Notes: generated by a model not told the origin, from the letters alone. DNA of 64,000 bases from Thalassolituus hydrocarboniclasticus (GCF_025345565.1 NZ_CP054475.1:1011501-1075500), one strand, 5' to 3'. Numbered from the stretch's first letter, positions 19,021-27,092 are shown. Made by a program: numbers and translations.

Positions 19021-19070
19021 TTGACTGATCATTCTGATATTGGCTAGTGTAATCCAGAATGATCATTCTG
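19021..19070 (+). promoter_or_regulatory. Promoter with two TetR-type operators for the GST operon
   Basis: TTGACT (19021-19026) and TAGTGT (19045-19050) are 18 bases apart. A perfect 16-base palindrome CAGAATGATCATTCTG (19055-19070) covers the likely start site. A second copy, matching 13 of 16 bases, overlaps the -35 (19021-19036). The two centres are 34 bases apart. Confidence 0.72.
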
Positions 19071-19087
19071 AAAAACAAGGAATCCGT

Positions 19088-19699
19088 ATGAAACTGTACA
19101 GCGCCAATATGGCACCCAATCCACGTCGCAGCCGTATGGCATTGGCAGAAAAAGGCATTACCGCTGTTGAGGTGATTGATATTGATCTGGCTGGCGGTGA
19201 GAACCTGAAGCCGGAATTCCGCGAGCGCAACAGCCTGGCGAAGGTGCCGGTGCTGGAACTTGATGATGGCACCTGCATTGCAGAAACCGCAGCCATATAC
19301 CGCTATCTGGAAGAAATTCAGCCGGAACCGAACCTGATGGGACGTGATGCCAAAGAGAAAGCGCTGATTGAGATGTGGGATCGCCGCCTCGACAATGCCT
19401 TACTAATGCCGATTGGTCATTGCTTCCAGCATACGACCGGCTTTTTTAAAGACCGTATGACACCGGTTGCCGCCTGGGGCGAAGAAGCCGGTAAACTGGC
19501 CGCTGCGTTTTTACCTATTCTGGAGCAGCAACTGCAAAAGCATGAATTTGTGGCGGGTGATCACTTCTCTGTGGCGGATATTACCGCTCTTTGTACACTG
19601 GAGTTCGGCAAGGTGATTCAGCTGCGTATTACAGACGAGTATCCGGCTATTCAGCGCTGGCATGCGCAAATGAAGGCGCGTCCGTCCTATACTGCATAA
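19088..19699 (+). CDS. Glutathione S-transferase family protein
   Basis: The 203-residue protein has the thioredoxin-like N domain (KLYSANMAPNPRRSRMALAE; VPVLELDDGTCIAETAAIYR with the cis-Pro and the E-T glutathione contacts) and an all-helical C domain with FSVADITAL. I place the start at 19088 since AAGGA lies 6 bases ahead; an upstream ATG at 19040 would fall inside the promoter. It is controlled by the divergent TetR gene by position. The acceptor substrate is unknown. Confidence 0.92.
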   Translation: MKLYSANMAPNPRRSRMALAEKGITAVEVIDIDLAGGENLKPEFRERNSLAKVPVLELDDGTCIAETAAIYRYLEEIQPEPNLMGRDAKEKALIEMWDRRLDNALLMPIGHCFQHTTGFFKDRMTPVAAWGEEAGKLAAAFLPILEQQLQKHEFVAGDHFSVADITALCTLEFGKVIQLRITDEYPAIQRWHAQMKARPSYTA

Positions 19700-19708
19700 C
19701 ACCCTGTG

Positions 19709-19733
19709 CCTGCCGTACGCGCTGTGCGGCAGG
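19709..19733 (+). repeat. Intercistronic hairpin
   Basis: CCTGCCG (19709-19715) and CGGCAGG (19727-19733) can pair between the GST and reductase genes. No T-run follows, so read-through into the second gene is likely. Confidence 0.4.
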
Positions 19734-19757
19734 TGATGATTAAACATGGAGGATGTT

Positions 19758-20366
19758 ATGAATTCTGATCTGAATATCTGCCTGCTGGTGGCCAGCCATC
19801 GTGCCAATTCACAAAGTCGCCGTATTGCCGATTATATGAATCAGCACTTTCTGGCCGGTAAAGCGAGTCTGATCGATCTGTATCAGAGTAAGTTACCACT
19901 CTGGGATGGTGAACCACTGGCTACCGGCAGCACAGAAGAGCAGAGCGTCGCCGAGGTAAAAGCCCGTGCCGCAGCCGCCGATGCCTTTGTGTTTATTGTG
20001 CCGGAATGGCACGGCATGGCTCCGGCCGGACTGAAAAATTTTCTGCTCTGGTGTGGGATGAAAGAACTGGCGCATAAACCGGTATTGCTGGTTGGTGTAT
20101 CCGCTTCGGCCGGCGGTGCCTTTGTGATTGCCGAGTTACGCCACAGCGGCTACAAAAACTCGCGCCTGTTATATCTGCCTGAGCATTTGCTGCTGCGTGA
20201 TGCGAATGACCTCTGGGTGGGGCAGGAAGGGCGTATGAGTGATGTTTATCTGGAAAAGCGTACCCGCTATGCACTCGACCAGTTAATAACCTACACCGAA
20301 GCCCTGAAACCGGTTCGCGACAGATTGTGTGCAGGGCTGGCGGATTTTTCTAACGGTATGTCGTAA
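19758..20366 (+). CDS. NAD(P)H-dependent FMN reductase-like flavoprotein
   Basis: The 202-residue protein has the flavodoxin-like FMN reductase fold: LLVASHRANSQSRRIADYM (phosphate loop) and VFIVPEWHGMAPAGLKNFL (flavin contact region). Such enzymes reduce FMN, quinones or azo compounds. The ATG at 19758 has GGAGG 5 bases ahead and is preferred over the ATG at 19746, which itself overlaps that ribosome site. It lies 58 bases after the GST and probably shares its TetR-controlled promoter. Confidence 0.88.
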   Translation: MNSDLNICLLVASHRANSQSRRIADYMNQHFLAGKASLIDLYQSKLPLWDGEPLATGSTEEQSVAEVKARAAAADAFVFIVPEWHGMAPAGLKNFLLWCGMKELAHKPVLLVGVSASAGGAFVIAELRHSGYKNSRLLYLPEHLLLRDANDLWVGQEGRMSDVYLEKRTRYALDQLITYTEALKPVRDRLCAGLADFSNGMS

Positions 20367-20431
20367 CCAATAACGGCCAGCTGCCCGGTGACCACGTGCG
20401 GATCTGCAGCACACGGGCTGCAGCGCACGGA

Positions 20432-20743
20432 CTAAAGAGCCCGGATATACTGCTCTAAATTGTCCAGCAGCTTGCCCTGCTCTTCCGGGCGCCACTGCAG
20501 GCGGATATGCCACTCCTGTTCGCCGTCGAACGATACGAAAAATGACATACCGTCGTCGTACGGCAGAAAGGAATAACCCAGAAATACCCAGCCTTCCCCA
20601 ACGGCATGCAGATGCTGATCGTAATCGGCAAACGCCTGAATAACCTCATAACGCTTACCGGCGCGCAGAAAATTATGATTATCACCGCAGTTCGCTGCTT
20701 TATGGCCGGTCCAGGTACCGGCAGGTTTCGGGCCGAAAGTCAT
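20432..20743 (-). CDS. DUF3601 family protein
   Basis: The 103-residue protein has the DUF3601 pattern: LRAGKRYEVIQAFADYD, GWVFLGYSFLPYDDG, then FVSFDG and IRLQWRPEEQ. The function is unknown. Its ATG overlaps the stop of the upstream gene (ATGA), so the two are translationally coupled and likely work together. Confidence 0.75.
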   Translation of the reverse strand: MTFGPKPAGTWTGHKAANCGDNHNFLRAGKRYEVIQAFADYDQHLHAVGEGWVFLGYSFLPYDDGMSFFVSFDGEQEWHIRLQWRPEEQGKLLDNLEQYIRAL

Positions 20744-21186
20744 AGGTAAGAAGGCTCGTGTTGAGATAGTGCAACAGACTTATCTGCTTCGCTCTGATTG
20801 CCTATTTTATCGTCGCGTTTTTTACCATTTTCATGCCAGGTCTTAATCGCTGACGTTGCCATCTGCGAAAAATTCTTTGAGACATGACGGCCCTGATACA
20901 TTGACGAGGCATTTTCAGCAAGCGGAACAGAGCCATGAATATCGTCCGCCAGTTTATGCAGATACTCACGTCCAGCCATTTGATACCGGATCTGTTCCAG
21001 GTCATTCAGTCTGATCATATAGCTATAACCAAATGCACCCATGCTGCAGTTCACATCGAAATAGAGGTTGCCTTCGTGCTCCAACAGAAACCACGCCTGT
21101 TTTTCAGAATCGATGACGTTCATTGTTGTGAGATCCTGCGGTAAAAGACGGAATAGTCTGTCTGCGGTATTTCCGACTGAATACAT
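20740..21186 (-). CDS. Uncharacterised protein coupled to DUF3601
   Basis: I do not recognise a named domain in this 148-residue protein. The central part (WFLLEHEGNLYFDVNCSMGA, FGYSYMIRLND) looks like a compact conserved alpha/beta core; the last 40 residues are polar and low in structure. An alternative start is the ATG at 21123 (MNVIDSEKQAWF), with AGGA ahead. The gene overlaps DUF3601 by 4 bases downstream and touches the DUF1761 gene by 1 base upstream, so all three form one transcript. Confidence 0.65.
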   Translation of the reverse strand: MYSVGNTADRLFRLLPQDLTTMNVIDSEKQAWFLLEHEGNLYFDVNCSMGAFGYSYMIRLNDLEQIRYQMAGREYLHKLADDIHGSVPLAENASSMYQGRHVSKNFSQMATSAIKTWHENGKKRDDKIGNQSEADKSVALSQHEPSYL

Positions 21187-21611
21187 CAGTTAAATGCCGC
21201 AATGATTGCACCGATCAGAGCCAATTCCGCCACGCTGTGCGCTGAGTTGATGAACGTCAGTTTTACGGATGTGCGGGCAAAGCCATTGTAGTAACCCAGT
21301 GATGTGGCCGTAAATACAATGGCAACCGCTGCACCAAAAAACGCCCCGCTCAGAACGCCGGATATATTCAGAGCTGATAGCAGCAACGCGATCAGCAGGG
21401 CTTTGCTTAATCCTGACACCAGAGAGATGGCAAAAGCTCCGCCAAGACCTTCGGTGTTGTCCGCTTCTTCTCTGCTCAGCCCTAAAGCGTTTGCCCAGGC
21501 TTTACCGAAAACGGCCCAGTGATACCAGACAAAACCCAGTATATAGCTGGCGATTGCGGCAATTGCGACCGCGATATAATTCAGGTTTTGTAGTGCGTCG
21601 ATAAGGTTCAT
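21186..21611 (-). CDS. DUF1761 family membrane protein
   Basis: The 141-residue protein has four predicted membrane helices and the DUF1761 pattern: IAAIASYILGFVWYHWAVFG, KAWANALGLS, and the C-terminal NSAHSVAELALIGAII. The function is unknown. It is the first gene of a three-gene minus-strand set with the unknown protein and DUF3601. Confidence 0.85.
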   Translation of the reverse strand: MNLIDALQNLNYIAVAIAAIASYILGFVWYHWAVFGKAWANALGLSREEADNTEGLGGAFAISLVSGLSKALLIALLLSALNISGVLSGAFFGAAVAIVFTATSLGYYNGFARTSVKLTFINSAHSVAELALIGAIIAAFN

Positions 21612-21649
21612 ATGGGTTCTCGGGGGGTTAACGCCCTGTTAAGCTGTGA

Positions 21650-21716
21650 GCAACGCTATGCTAAAACTCCCCATGTCACACTAAACGCAATGCATAGTGA
21701 GAATTTCAAGCGTTGC
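21650..21716. repeat. Inverted repeat in the gap before DUF1761
   Basis: GCAACGCT (21650-21657) and AGCGTTGC (21709-21716) are perfect inverted arms enclosing 51 bases; CACTA/TAGTG can pair inside. It lies between the AT-rich orphan gene and DUF1761. The arms recall integron attC arms, but the conserved core ends are lacking. Confidence 0.4.
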
Positions 21717-21742
21717 GAATCACTCTCAAAAATATTGTTGGC

Positions 21743-22357
21743 TCAATTGGCAAATATCTTACTCTGGTCTACACCTGTACTAAAAGGCATTTTAAACTTT
21801 ATCCATTTGCCAAGAATTTTCGTAGCGCCATCGTATGCACATGAGTCATCGCGTACAAACTCTTGATCCGATGTTACATATAGTTCATCTTGATAAAGTG
21901 ATATATAACAAAGAGTGACAGGTAATTTATTAATGACAAAAGAAACGGCCTCATATGATTCTGATTTTTTATCCTTAAGGTAAAAGGTCGCAATTTCAAG
22001 CTTACTTCCAGCTTTAATGATCAACCTTCCAGGGAATTCCGTTGTTAACAGTTCAAACTCTTCAGGGTTTAAATTATTTATCTTTACAAACTCTGAAACC
22101 ATAGGTCTAACTGAAACTGCTTTCTTTCCTGCGACTTCGAAATTAGTAACTATTGCGGGACCATTTCCAGCATTTTCGAAATAAAGAGTAATCTTACCAT
22201 CTTCGAATACATCGACACCGGTTTGCACTAAGGGGAGAGAGCTTATTCTATTGTGATAATTTGTCGAATAGGCTTGAAGCAAAGTAAGAAAGAAAGCACA
22301 AGCTGCGATCACAATGCTGATAATGTTTAATCTATTTTCTTTATTCATTGGTTTCAT
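21743..22357 (-). CDS. AT-rich orphan protein with one N-terminal membrane helix
   Basis: The 204-residue protein is not recognised. Residues about 10-32 form a membrane helix (LNIISIVIAACAFFLTLLQA). The rest is a soluble, probably periplasmic beta-rich domain (KITLYFENAGNGPAIVTNFE resembles immunoglobulin-like folds). The DNA is clearly richer in A/T than its neighbours, which suggests transfer. No ribosome site is clear for the ATG at 22357 or the one at 22348. It is isolated by non-coding stretches on both sides. Confidence 0.6.
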   Translation of the reverse strand: MKPMNKENRLNIISIVIAACAFFLTLLQAYSTNYHNRISSLPLVQTGVDVFEDGKITLYFENAGNGPAIVTNFEVAGKKAVSVRPMVSEFVKINNLNPEEFELLTTEFPGRLIIKAGSKLEIATFYLKDKKSESYEAVSFVINKLPVTLCYISLYQDELYVTSDQEFVRDDSCAYDGATKILGKWIKFKMPFSTGVDQSKIFAN

Positions 22358-23118
22358 TATAACTATGAAAATGAAGCTAGCAGTTTATTTATAGGCATGC
22401 CATTAACATACCTAAGCCCTTATTCAGATTCTCAGTCTGGCCCACTGTCCGGGCAGTAAAAATCATCGTTATTTTCTTTCTTGTCAGGATGTAAACGCGC
22501 ATGCGCGCTTTTATCCTGAACCGTTCTTTACATTTTGCGCGTTATCACTTTTCGCAGAATCCTAAGTGATTGATTTTCTTGCCTTCTTTCTGGACCGAAG
22601 GAGTCAGTCCGCGCATGCGCGTTTTGCTAATGGTGCGTAAACGCGAATCAAATTTCGTAAACAGTAAAATATACTGGTTGTTCGTACATTATTTTGCTTT
22701 GGTGATTTTCAGTGCTTTCCGGCAGTAAAAATCGTTCAGGTGATGCTTGTAGTTCAGTCACGCTGCCGCCCATCCTTATAAACGCCGGGCAGGAATCGCG
22801 TGGTTTTATCATTCGGGGTTGTAAGCGGGGAGGACGGTCGTTTTGATTGTAAGTGCTGGCTCTGTTGTATGAACGATCTGACGCATCCCTGCTGTGATCC
22901 GAGAGTACTGAAGTTTTGGGATGAGTTCAATAATTGATAAAACTGGTTACAACTGGCAAAAGGCGACAATATCTGAGATCACCTGATCATAAGGCGGCAA
23001 CTCAGAACGCAACGCCTTCTAACACCAACAAAAACGACTGCAGAGACAGCCGTCTAATATCCTCTTAGGCGGCAGGCACTACTATGCAGAGCGCAGTAGT
23101 GAGTCAGGGTTTTAATGT
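22358..23118. other. 761-base stretch without a convincing gene
   Basis: No open frame here looks real. The stretch has two copies of the palindrome CGCGCATGCGCG (22496-22507 and 22610-22621), each followed closely by T-rich sequence. GGCAGTAAAAATC also occurs twice, near 22452 and 22731. An inverted repeat CACTACT (23077-23083) / AGTAGTG (23095-23101) lies near its end, just after the DUF998 stop. This looks like decayed or repeat-derived DNA of an accessory region. Confidence 0.5.
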
Positions 23119-23742
23119 TCATGCGATCATGAAAGCTGAATAAACAAACAGCCAGAGAATCTGGAAGCCGTAGCTCAGCCGCTGGTGAGTGCCCGGGTTG
23201 GTTCTTTCTTTAAAAGATACGCTCAGCTGGTATGAAAAATAGAAGCAACCGAGCAGGCAGATGAATGAGAAGACCCGGATGGCTGTCGGGTAGGTATCCG
23301 AAAATACAGCAATTGCCGGAGCAATAATAAATGATAACAACATAACCACCCCTGACCATGAATGAACCTGGCAAGGTATGGTTGGTGTCGTTGTATATGG
23401 GTCTGCATCCATGGGGAAAAAGCCACAAATCCAGGTACTTAACCCATGAATTATAACCATAATACCGATAGCAACGGTCGCGGTGTTCTCTGTATAGGTG
23501 CTGATCAGGTAATAACCGCAGAGAATGAACAGGAAACCTAAGGGGTAGTTATTGATAAGTGGTGAGAGTTTCTGGGTTGCACTACCTGCCGCTCCCAGCT
23601 CACTGCAGAACTGTCGGGAATGACTGTAGTTGGGATAGAAGAGGGAGGCGATATATACACCAGCTATGATCCAGATGGAGGCAATGATTCCTGCGTAAGC
23701 AATAAAGTCCGGCAAGTTAAATATCCTTCTGTTGTCGCTCAT
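23119..23742 (-). CDS. DUF998 family membrane protein
   Basis: The 207-residue protein has about six membrane helices and the DUF998 motifs: FCSELGAAGSATQKLSPLIN, the helix FLFILCGYYL, and CGFFPMDADP followed by a conserved His (QVHSWSG). Proteins of this type are found widely in bacteria without a settled role. The ATG at 23742 lacks a strong ribosome site. Confidence 0.82.
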   Translation of the reverse strand: MSDNRRIFNLPDFIAYAGIIASIWIIAGVYIASLFYPNYSHSRQFCSELGAAGSATQKLSPLINNYPLGFLFILCGYYLISTYTENTATVAIGIMVIIHGLSTWICGFFPMDADPYTTTPTIPCQVHSWSGVVMLLSFIIAPAIAVFSDTYPTAIRVFSFICLLGCFYFSYQLSVSFKERTNPGTHQRLSYGFQILWLFVYSAFMIA

Positions 23743-24057
23743 GTTGCATGAGTATGCCCGTCATGCTGGCTATATTGTACCGGCTGCTTTGGGGTATACC
23801 GCTTAACACCGCTGCCAGCGTATTTTTACCGCGGTCATACTGTATGCTGTTGATTCGTTAGTCAATGTTGCCCGGAGCTTGTGGAATTCTGTTGCTGGTC
23901 GGATTCAGCATTGTACGTTTGGCTGTACTGAAGTTCCTGCCTGTTGTCAGGATATGTTTACAGGACCGTGTCCGCTTTATCTGCATATTAGTCTGCATTG
24001 TGTGCTCTTCGTCGGCAGCGGTATTTGTTGTGTCATTGTGTGCAATATTGCTGCAGA
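23743..24057. other. 315-base gap, no gene supported
   Basis: Between DUF998 and the pentapeptide gene I see no supported gene or RNA. A short hydrophobic plus-strand frame (23865-24074) lacks a ribosome site and runs into the pentapeptide gene. Confidence 0.5.
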
Positions 24058-24657
24058 TTAATCCACCAGATTAATCCCCAGACTCTCCAGCAGATTTAAC
24101 GCTTCATAGCGGCTGAAGGTCGCATTAGTCAGATTATTATCCAGTACATCGATATTAAAATTAACCGATTCACTCAGGTCTGCACCGCTTAAATTGGTGC
24201 GGCCAAACAGGCTGTGGGTAAAGTCGCAGTAGGTAAGGCGGGCATTGTTCAGCTGGGTTTCGCGCAGGTCAACATCGTGGGCTTTGCATTCTTCCATAAC
24301 CACTTCGTGCAGGTTCAGCCCGAGGAAGGAGGAGTCGTTCAGTATGCAGTGGTAAAACTTCAGTTCAGGGTGAAACTGGTAGCCGGACCATTGAGCGCGG
24401 GTCCAGTCGATACCAACCATTTTGCATTCGCGGAAGGTGACTTCTGTAAAGCGGCTTTGCGGAATTTTAATCAGGCTCAGATTGCAGCGGGTAAAGCGGC
24501 AGTTAATAAACTTACAGCTTTTAAATACGCTGTGGGAGAAATCGCAATCGCTGAATTCACATTCTTCAAATTCGCTGTTGTTTATCTGTTCGTCACACAG
24601 CTCCAGATTGCTGAACTGTTCTTCAAAATACTGGCTGGTGCTGGTCAGGCTGCTCAC
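24058..24657 (-). CDS. Pentapeptide-repeat protein, Qnr/McbG-like
   Basis: The 199-residue protein is built almost wholly of pentapeptide repeats of A/C-D/N-L/F-x-x type (FEECEFSDCDFSHSVF, FKSCKFINCRFTRCNL), which fold as a right-handed square beta helix. A break near residues 83-100 (IDWTRAQWSGYQFH) followed by more repeats, and a C-terminal helix ALNLLESLGINLVD, resemble Qnr and McbG, which shield DNA gyrase. Actual quinolone protection is not shown. The start is a GTG at 24657 with GGAG 6 bases ahead. It stands alone on the minus strand. Confidence 0.8.
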   Translation of the reverse strand: MSSLTSTSQYFEEQFSNLELCDEQINNSEFEECEFSDCDFSHSVFKSCKFINCRFTRCNLSLIKIPQSRFTEVTFRECKMVGIDWTRAQWSGYQFHPELKFYHCILNDSSFLGLNLHEVVMEECKAHDVDLRETQLNNARLTYCDFTHSLFGRTNLSGADLSESVNFNIDVLDNNLTNATFSRYEALNLLESLGINLVD

Positions 24658-24721
24658 GACATTCTCCGCGGTTGTTTTGTCTTCGGTTGTCCGGCTAACA
24701 GCCCTGATGGTAATGCAGAAA

Positions 24722-24748
24722 GGCTGTTACTGCACGGCTGTTACTGCA
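24722..24748. repeat. Short direct repeat
   Basis: GGCTGTTACTGCA occurs twice in tandem (24722-24734 and 24736-24748), upstream of the pentapeptide gene. It could be a regulator site or simple slippage. Confidence 0.45.
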
Positions 24749-24840
24749 TGCCGCAGTGAATACCCTGTTGCAGCAGCAGTGACTATTATCAGCGCTTGCG
24801 GGCTTGTTATTGCGTTAAAAATCAGAGCAACGCCGAGCGG

Positions 24841-25173
24841 TTATTCCGATGGTTTATTCACATCAACCAGCAGCCATGCGGCGTAGGCGATGATAATGGT
24901 GGGGAAATACAATATGCGCGAATACCAGTAACCGAAGTCTTCACCGAAAAAGGTATAGGCGGGAACGACGGTGAGCATCGCGGTAACAAAGGCGATATAG
25001 AAAAAGCGCGGCGCATGCCAGCGCAAACTGGTTATCGGATATTTTTCATAGCTGAACGCCCAGTGCGCCCACAGGCGTGATGCGCTGTAAACCAGCACGC
25101 CGAAGGCCAGCAACCAGAGCCAGTCGCTGGCGCCGAGTTCACTGAGCTGGCAATCGGGCAGGCAGCTGAACAT
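24841..25173 (-). CDS. Small membrane protein coupled to tatD
   Basis: The 110-residue protein has three predicted membrane helices (about 16-34, 52-75, 82-102) and no domain I recognise. Its ATG (25173) overlaps the tatD stop as ATGA, so translation is coupled; a TTG one codon earlier is less likely. Being cotranscribed with tatD says little on function. Confidence 0.65.
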   Translation of the reverse strand: MFSCLPDCQLSELGASDWLWLLAFGVLVYSASRLWAHWAFSYEKYPITSLRWHAPRFFYIAFVTAMLTVVPAYTFFGEDFGYWYSRILYFPTIIIAYAAWLLVDVNKPSE

Positions 25174-25973
25174 CAAAAGAATTCGCGCAGGGAGTTCTGG
25201 TAGGTCTGGGTTAACACTTCTTCAACGCTCAGGCCTTTTACCTCAGCAATTTTTTCGGCAATAAAAGGCAGGTATTTCGGAGCATTTTCCATACCGCGGA
25301 ATGGAATCGGCGTGAGGAAAGGTGCGTCGGTTTCCAGCAATAAATTGCTCAGCGGGGTGGCGGCAACCACTTCGCGCACGTTGTCGGCTTTATTAAAGGT
25401 AACGATGCCGTTAATTCCGAGACAAAAGCCCAGTTCAACCGCCAGCTGTGCCAGTTCCATGCCGGAGGTAAAACTGTGTACCACGCCTTTACGTTTCATC
25501 TGTGGGGCGTATTCGCGCAGTATGGCCATGGTATCTTCGTCGGCTTCGCGGGTATGAATCACCACCGGTAACTCACTTTCTGCTGCCAGTTGCAGCTGGC
25601 GGGCAAATACCTGGCGCTGAACGGTCCGGTCGCAGTGGTCGTAGTAATAATCGAGACCAATTTCACCCACGGCGACGACTTTGTCGTGGATCGCATGGGT
25701 GCGGATATAGCCTTCGGCGGCGTCATCAAACAGCGCGGCTTCGTGCGGGTGCACGCCCAGGGTGGCGTACAGGTCGGCGTGGGCTTCTGCCAGTGCCAGC
25801 GCCTTGGGCATATTGTCCGGCTCAACACTGATGGTCATAAAGCGCTCTACGCCAATGGTGCGGGCGGCGCTGAGAATATCGTCGGCGCTGCCTTCTTTCA
25901 GATAATCGAGGTGAAAGTGGGTTTCGATAATGGGCAGGCCATAGGCCGGAATGTCACGACGCTTTTTACTCAT
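25173..25973 (-). CDS. TatD family metal-dependent DNase/hydrolase
   Basis: The 266-residue TIM-barrel hydrolase has the metal ligands of the TatD family: HFHLD near residue 19, LGVHPHEA, VGEIGLDYYYD (bridging Glu), VIHTREAD, and LLLETDAPFLTP. Members act as 3'-5' DNases or as quality-control hydrolases. It is closer to the YcfH/TatD group than to urease-type relatives. A small membrane protein gene overlaps its stop. Confidence 0.92.
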   Translation of the reverse strand: MSKKRRDIPAYGLPIIETHFHLDYLKEGSADDILSAARTIGVERFMTISVEPDNMPKALALAEAHADLYATLGVHPHEAALFDDAAEGYIRTHAIHDKVVAVGEIGLDYYYDHCDRTVQRQVFARQLQLAAESELPVVIHTREADEDTMAILREYAPQMKRKGVVHSFTSGMELAQLAVELGFCLGINGIVTFNKADNVREVVAATPLSNLLLETDAPFLTPIPFRGMENAPKYLPFIAEKIAEVKGLSVEEVLTQTYQNSLREFF

Positions 25974-26130
25974 AAGGGTTCTTTCTGATCTCTGCAGACC
26001 TCCGGTGCGAAGGCTTGGCGTTCCGGAGTATGAAAAACGGCCATTATACCGCGTGCAGAGAGGAATTTCTGTGTCTGTGGGAAGCGCTGCCGGCTGACGG
26101 CGGGGAGAGGATGGTTGAGCCGTTGTCAGG

Positions 26131-26163
26131 GAGCGCTCAGTCCGGACGGCCGGATGAGCGCTC
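26131..26163. terminator. Hairpin after the MBL-like gene
   Basis: GAGCGCTCA (26131-26139) and TGAGCGCTC (26155-26163) pair, with TCCGG/CCGGA pairing inside. It lies just after the stop of the minus-strand MBL-like gene. No T-run follows, so it is a weak or processed end. Confidence 0.45.
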
Positions 26164-26183
26164 TCTGGTTATTCAGAGGTGCC

Positions 26184-26942
26184 TTAATTAAACAAACGAC
26201 GCAGCTGTTCGCCGATGGCCGCTTTGGCATCGTTCATTAAGGGTGAACCGTGGGCGGCGAGCAGATGGTCAAAATCCAGATTCATCAGGCGGTTAAAATC
26301 CGCCTCCATAGTCTGGCCTTTCGGGGTTACACGTTTCAGCCACGGCTTGCCGATATTCAGCCCCGGTTTAAAACCCATAACGCGCAAGGCCAGACGGCTG
26401 AACAGGCTGGTGTAATTCCAGTTATCCAGATATTGCAGGGAATCGGTGGTCAGCAGACACTTGTGCTTGGTTAACAGCAACGCTGCTTCCGGGTATTGGG
26501 CGTTATCGAAGATAAATAACTCAGCGTGCGGGAAAGGCATGGCCAGACCGGTTTTAAGGTGCACGTTTGCGCGTGGGTTTTTGTAGGTGCTCTGGCCAGG
26601 CTGACACCAGAAGCGCGCCTGATATTTGTCGACGTAGTACTGATCATCCAGACCATGAAAATCGCCGAGGCGGAATACATGGGTCACACGGCCCAGCTTT
26701 TCCAGTTTGCGCTCTTCGGTTTCGTTGAGGCGTACCGGGTTAATCAGGGTCAGCTCATGGCGGTTGCGGATAATCACCATATTACGGTTCATGCTCATGC
26801 CGGGACCAACGCGGATGCTGCCCTGCACCCAGAAAATATCCCAGAAAAGCTGCTCTATCTGGCCGTGAGGATAAGCCGGGGCATAGCTCTGGCGTGGTTG
26901 AGTGGTCGCACGGGACAGTTCTGAATTCAGTGTGGCAGTCAT
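26184..26942 (-). CDS. Metallo-beta-lactamase-like (DUF4336-type) protein
   Basis: The 252-residue protein resembles the DUF4336/MBL-like fold: MVIIRNRHELTLINPVRLNE, RVTHVFRLGDFHGLDDQYYV, LLTTDSLQYLDN and LLAAHGSPL. The usual HxHxDH zinc motif is not intact (GDFHGLDD takes its place), so metal use is uncertain. Some relatives may act on lipids or esters; I assign no function. Two palindromic operators lie upstream. The start ATG has AGGA ahead. Confidence 0.65.
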   Translation of the reverse strand: MTATLNSELSRATTQPRQSYAPAYPHGQIEQLFWDIFWVQGSIRVGPGMSMNRNMVIIRNRHELTLINPVRLNETEERKLEKLGRVTHVFRLGDFHGLDDQYYVDKYQARFWCQPGQSTYKNPRANVHLKTGLAMPFPHAELFIFDNAQYPEAALLLTKHKCLLTTDSLQYLDNWNYTSLFSRLALRVMGFKPGLNIGKPWLKRVTPKGQTMEADFNRLMNLDFDHLLAAHGSPLMNDAKAAIGEQLRRLFN

Positions 26943-27044
26943 GGCGTTCTTCCTGCGTTTATAGGTATACGTGTGAAAATGATCGGCACGAACAGCGGCC
27001 GCAGGGAAATACTAACGGCATTTGGCGGAAGAAAATTACGTAAA

Positions 27045-27092
27045 GTGACAATTTTTGTCACATTGAGCTTAAAGTGTGACGAATTTTGTCAG
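27045..27092 (-). promoter_or_regulatory. Paired palindromic operators before the MBL-like gene
   Basis: GTGACAATTTTTGTCAC (27045-27061) is a perfect inverted repeat with 7-base arms. A looser copy GTGACGAATTTTGTCAG lies at 27076-27092. The centres are 31 bases apart, about three helix turns, so both face the same side. On the minus strand GTGACA of the first site could serve as a -35, 17 bases before a weak TAATTT. The rest of the gap 26943-27209 shows no gene. Confidence 0.6.

Noticed and set aside
21612-21742. Integron attC site beside DUF1761
   Set aside because: Inverted arms and a GTTAAGC box are present, but the matching RYYYAAC partner at the right distance is missing, and no integrase is in the window.
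22754-22969. 71-residue minus-strand open frame
   Set aside because: Low-complexity composition, no ribosome site, no recognisable family; it lies in repeat-bearing non-coding DNA.
23865-24074. 69-residue hydrophobic plus-strand open frame
   Set aside because: It lacks a ribosome site and runs into the end of the pentapeptide gene on the other strand; probably chance.
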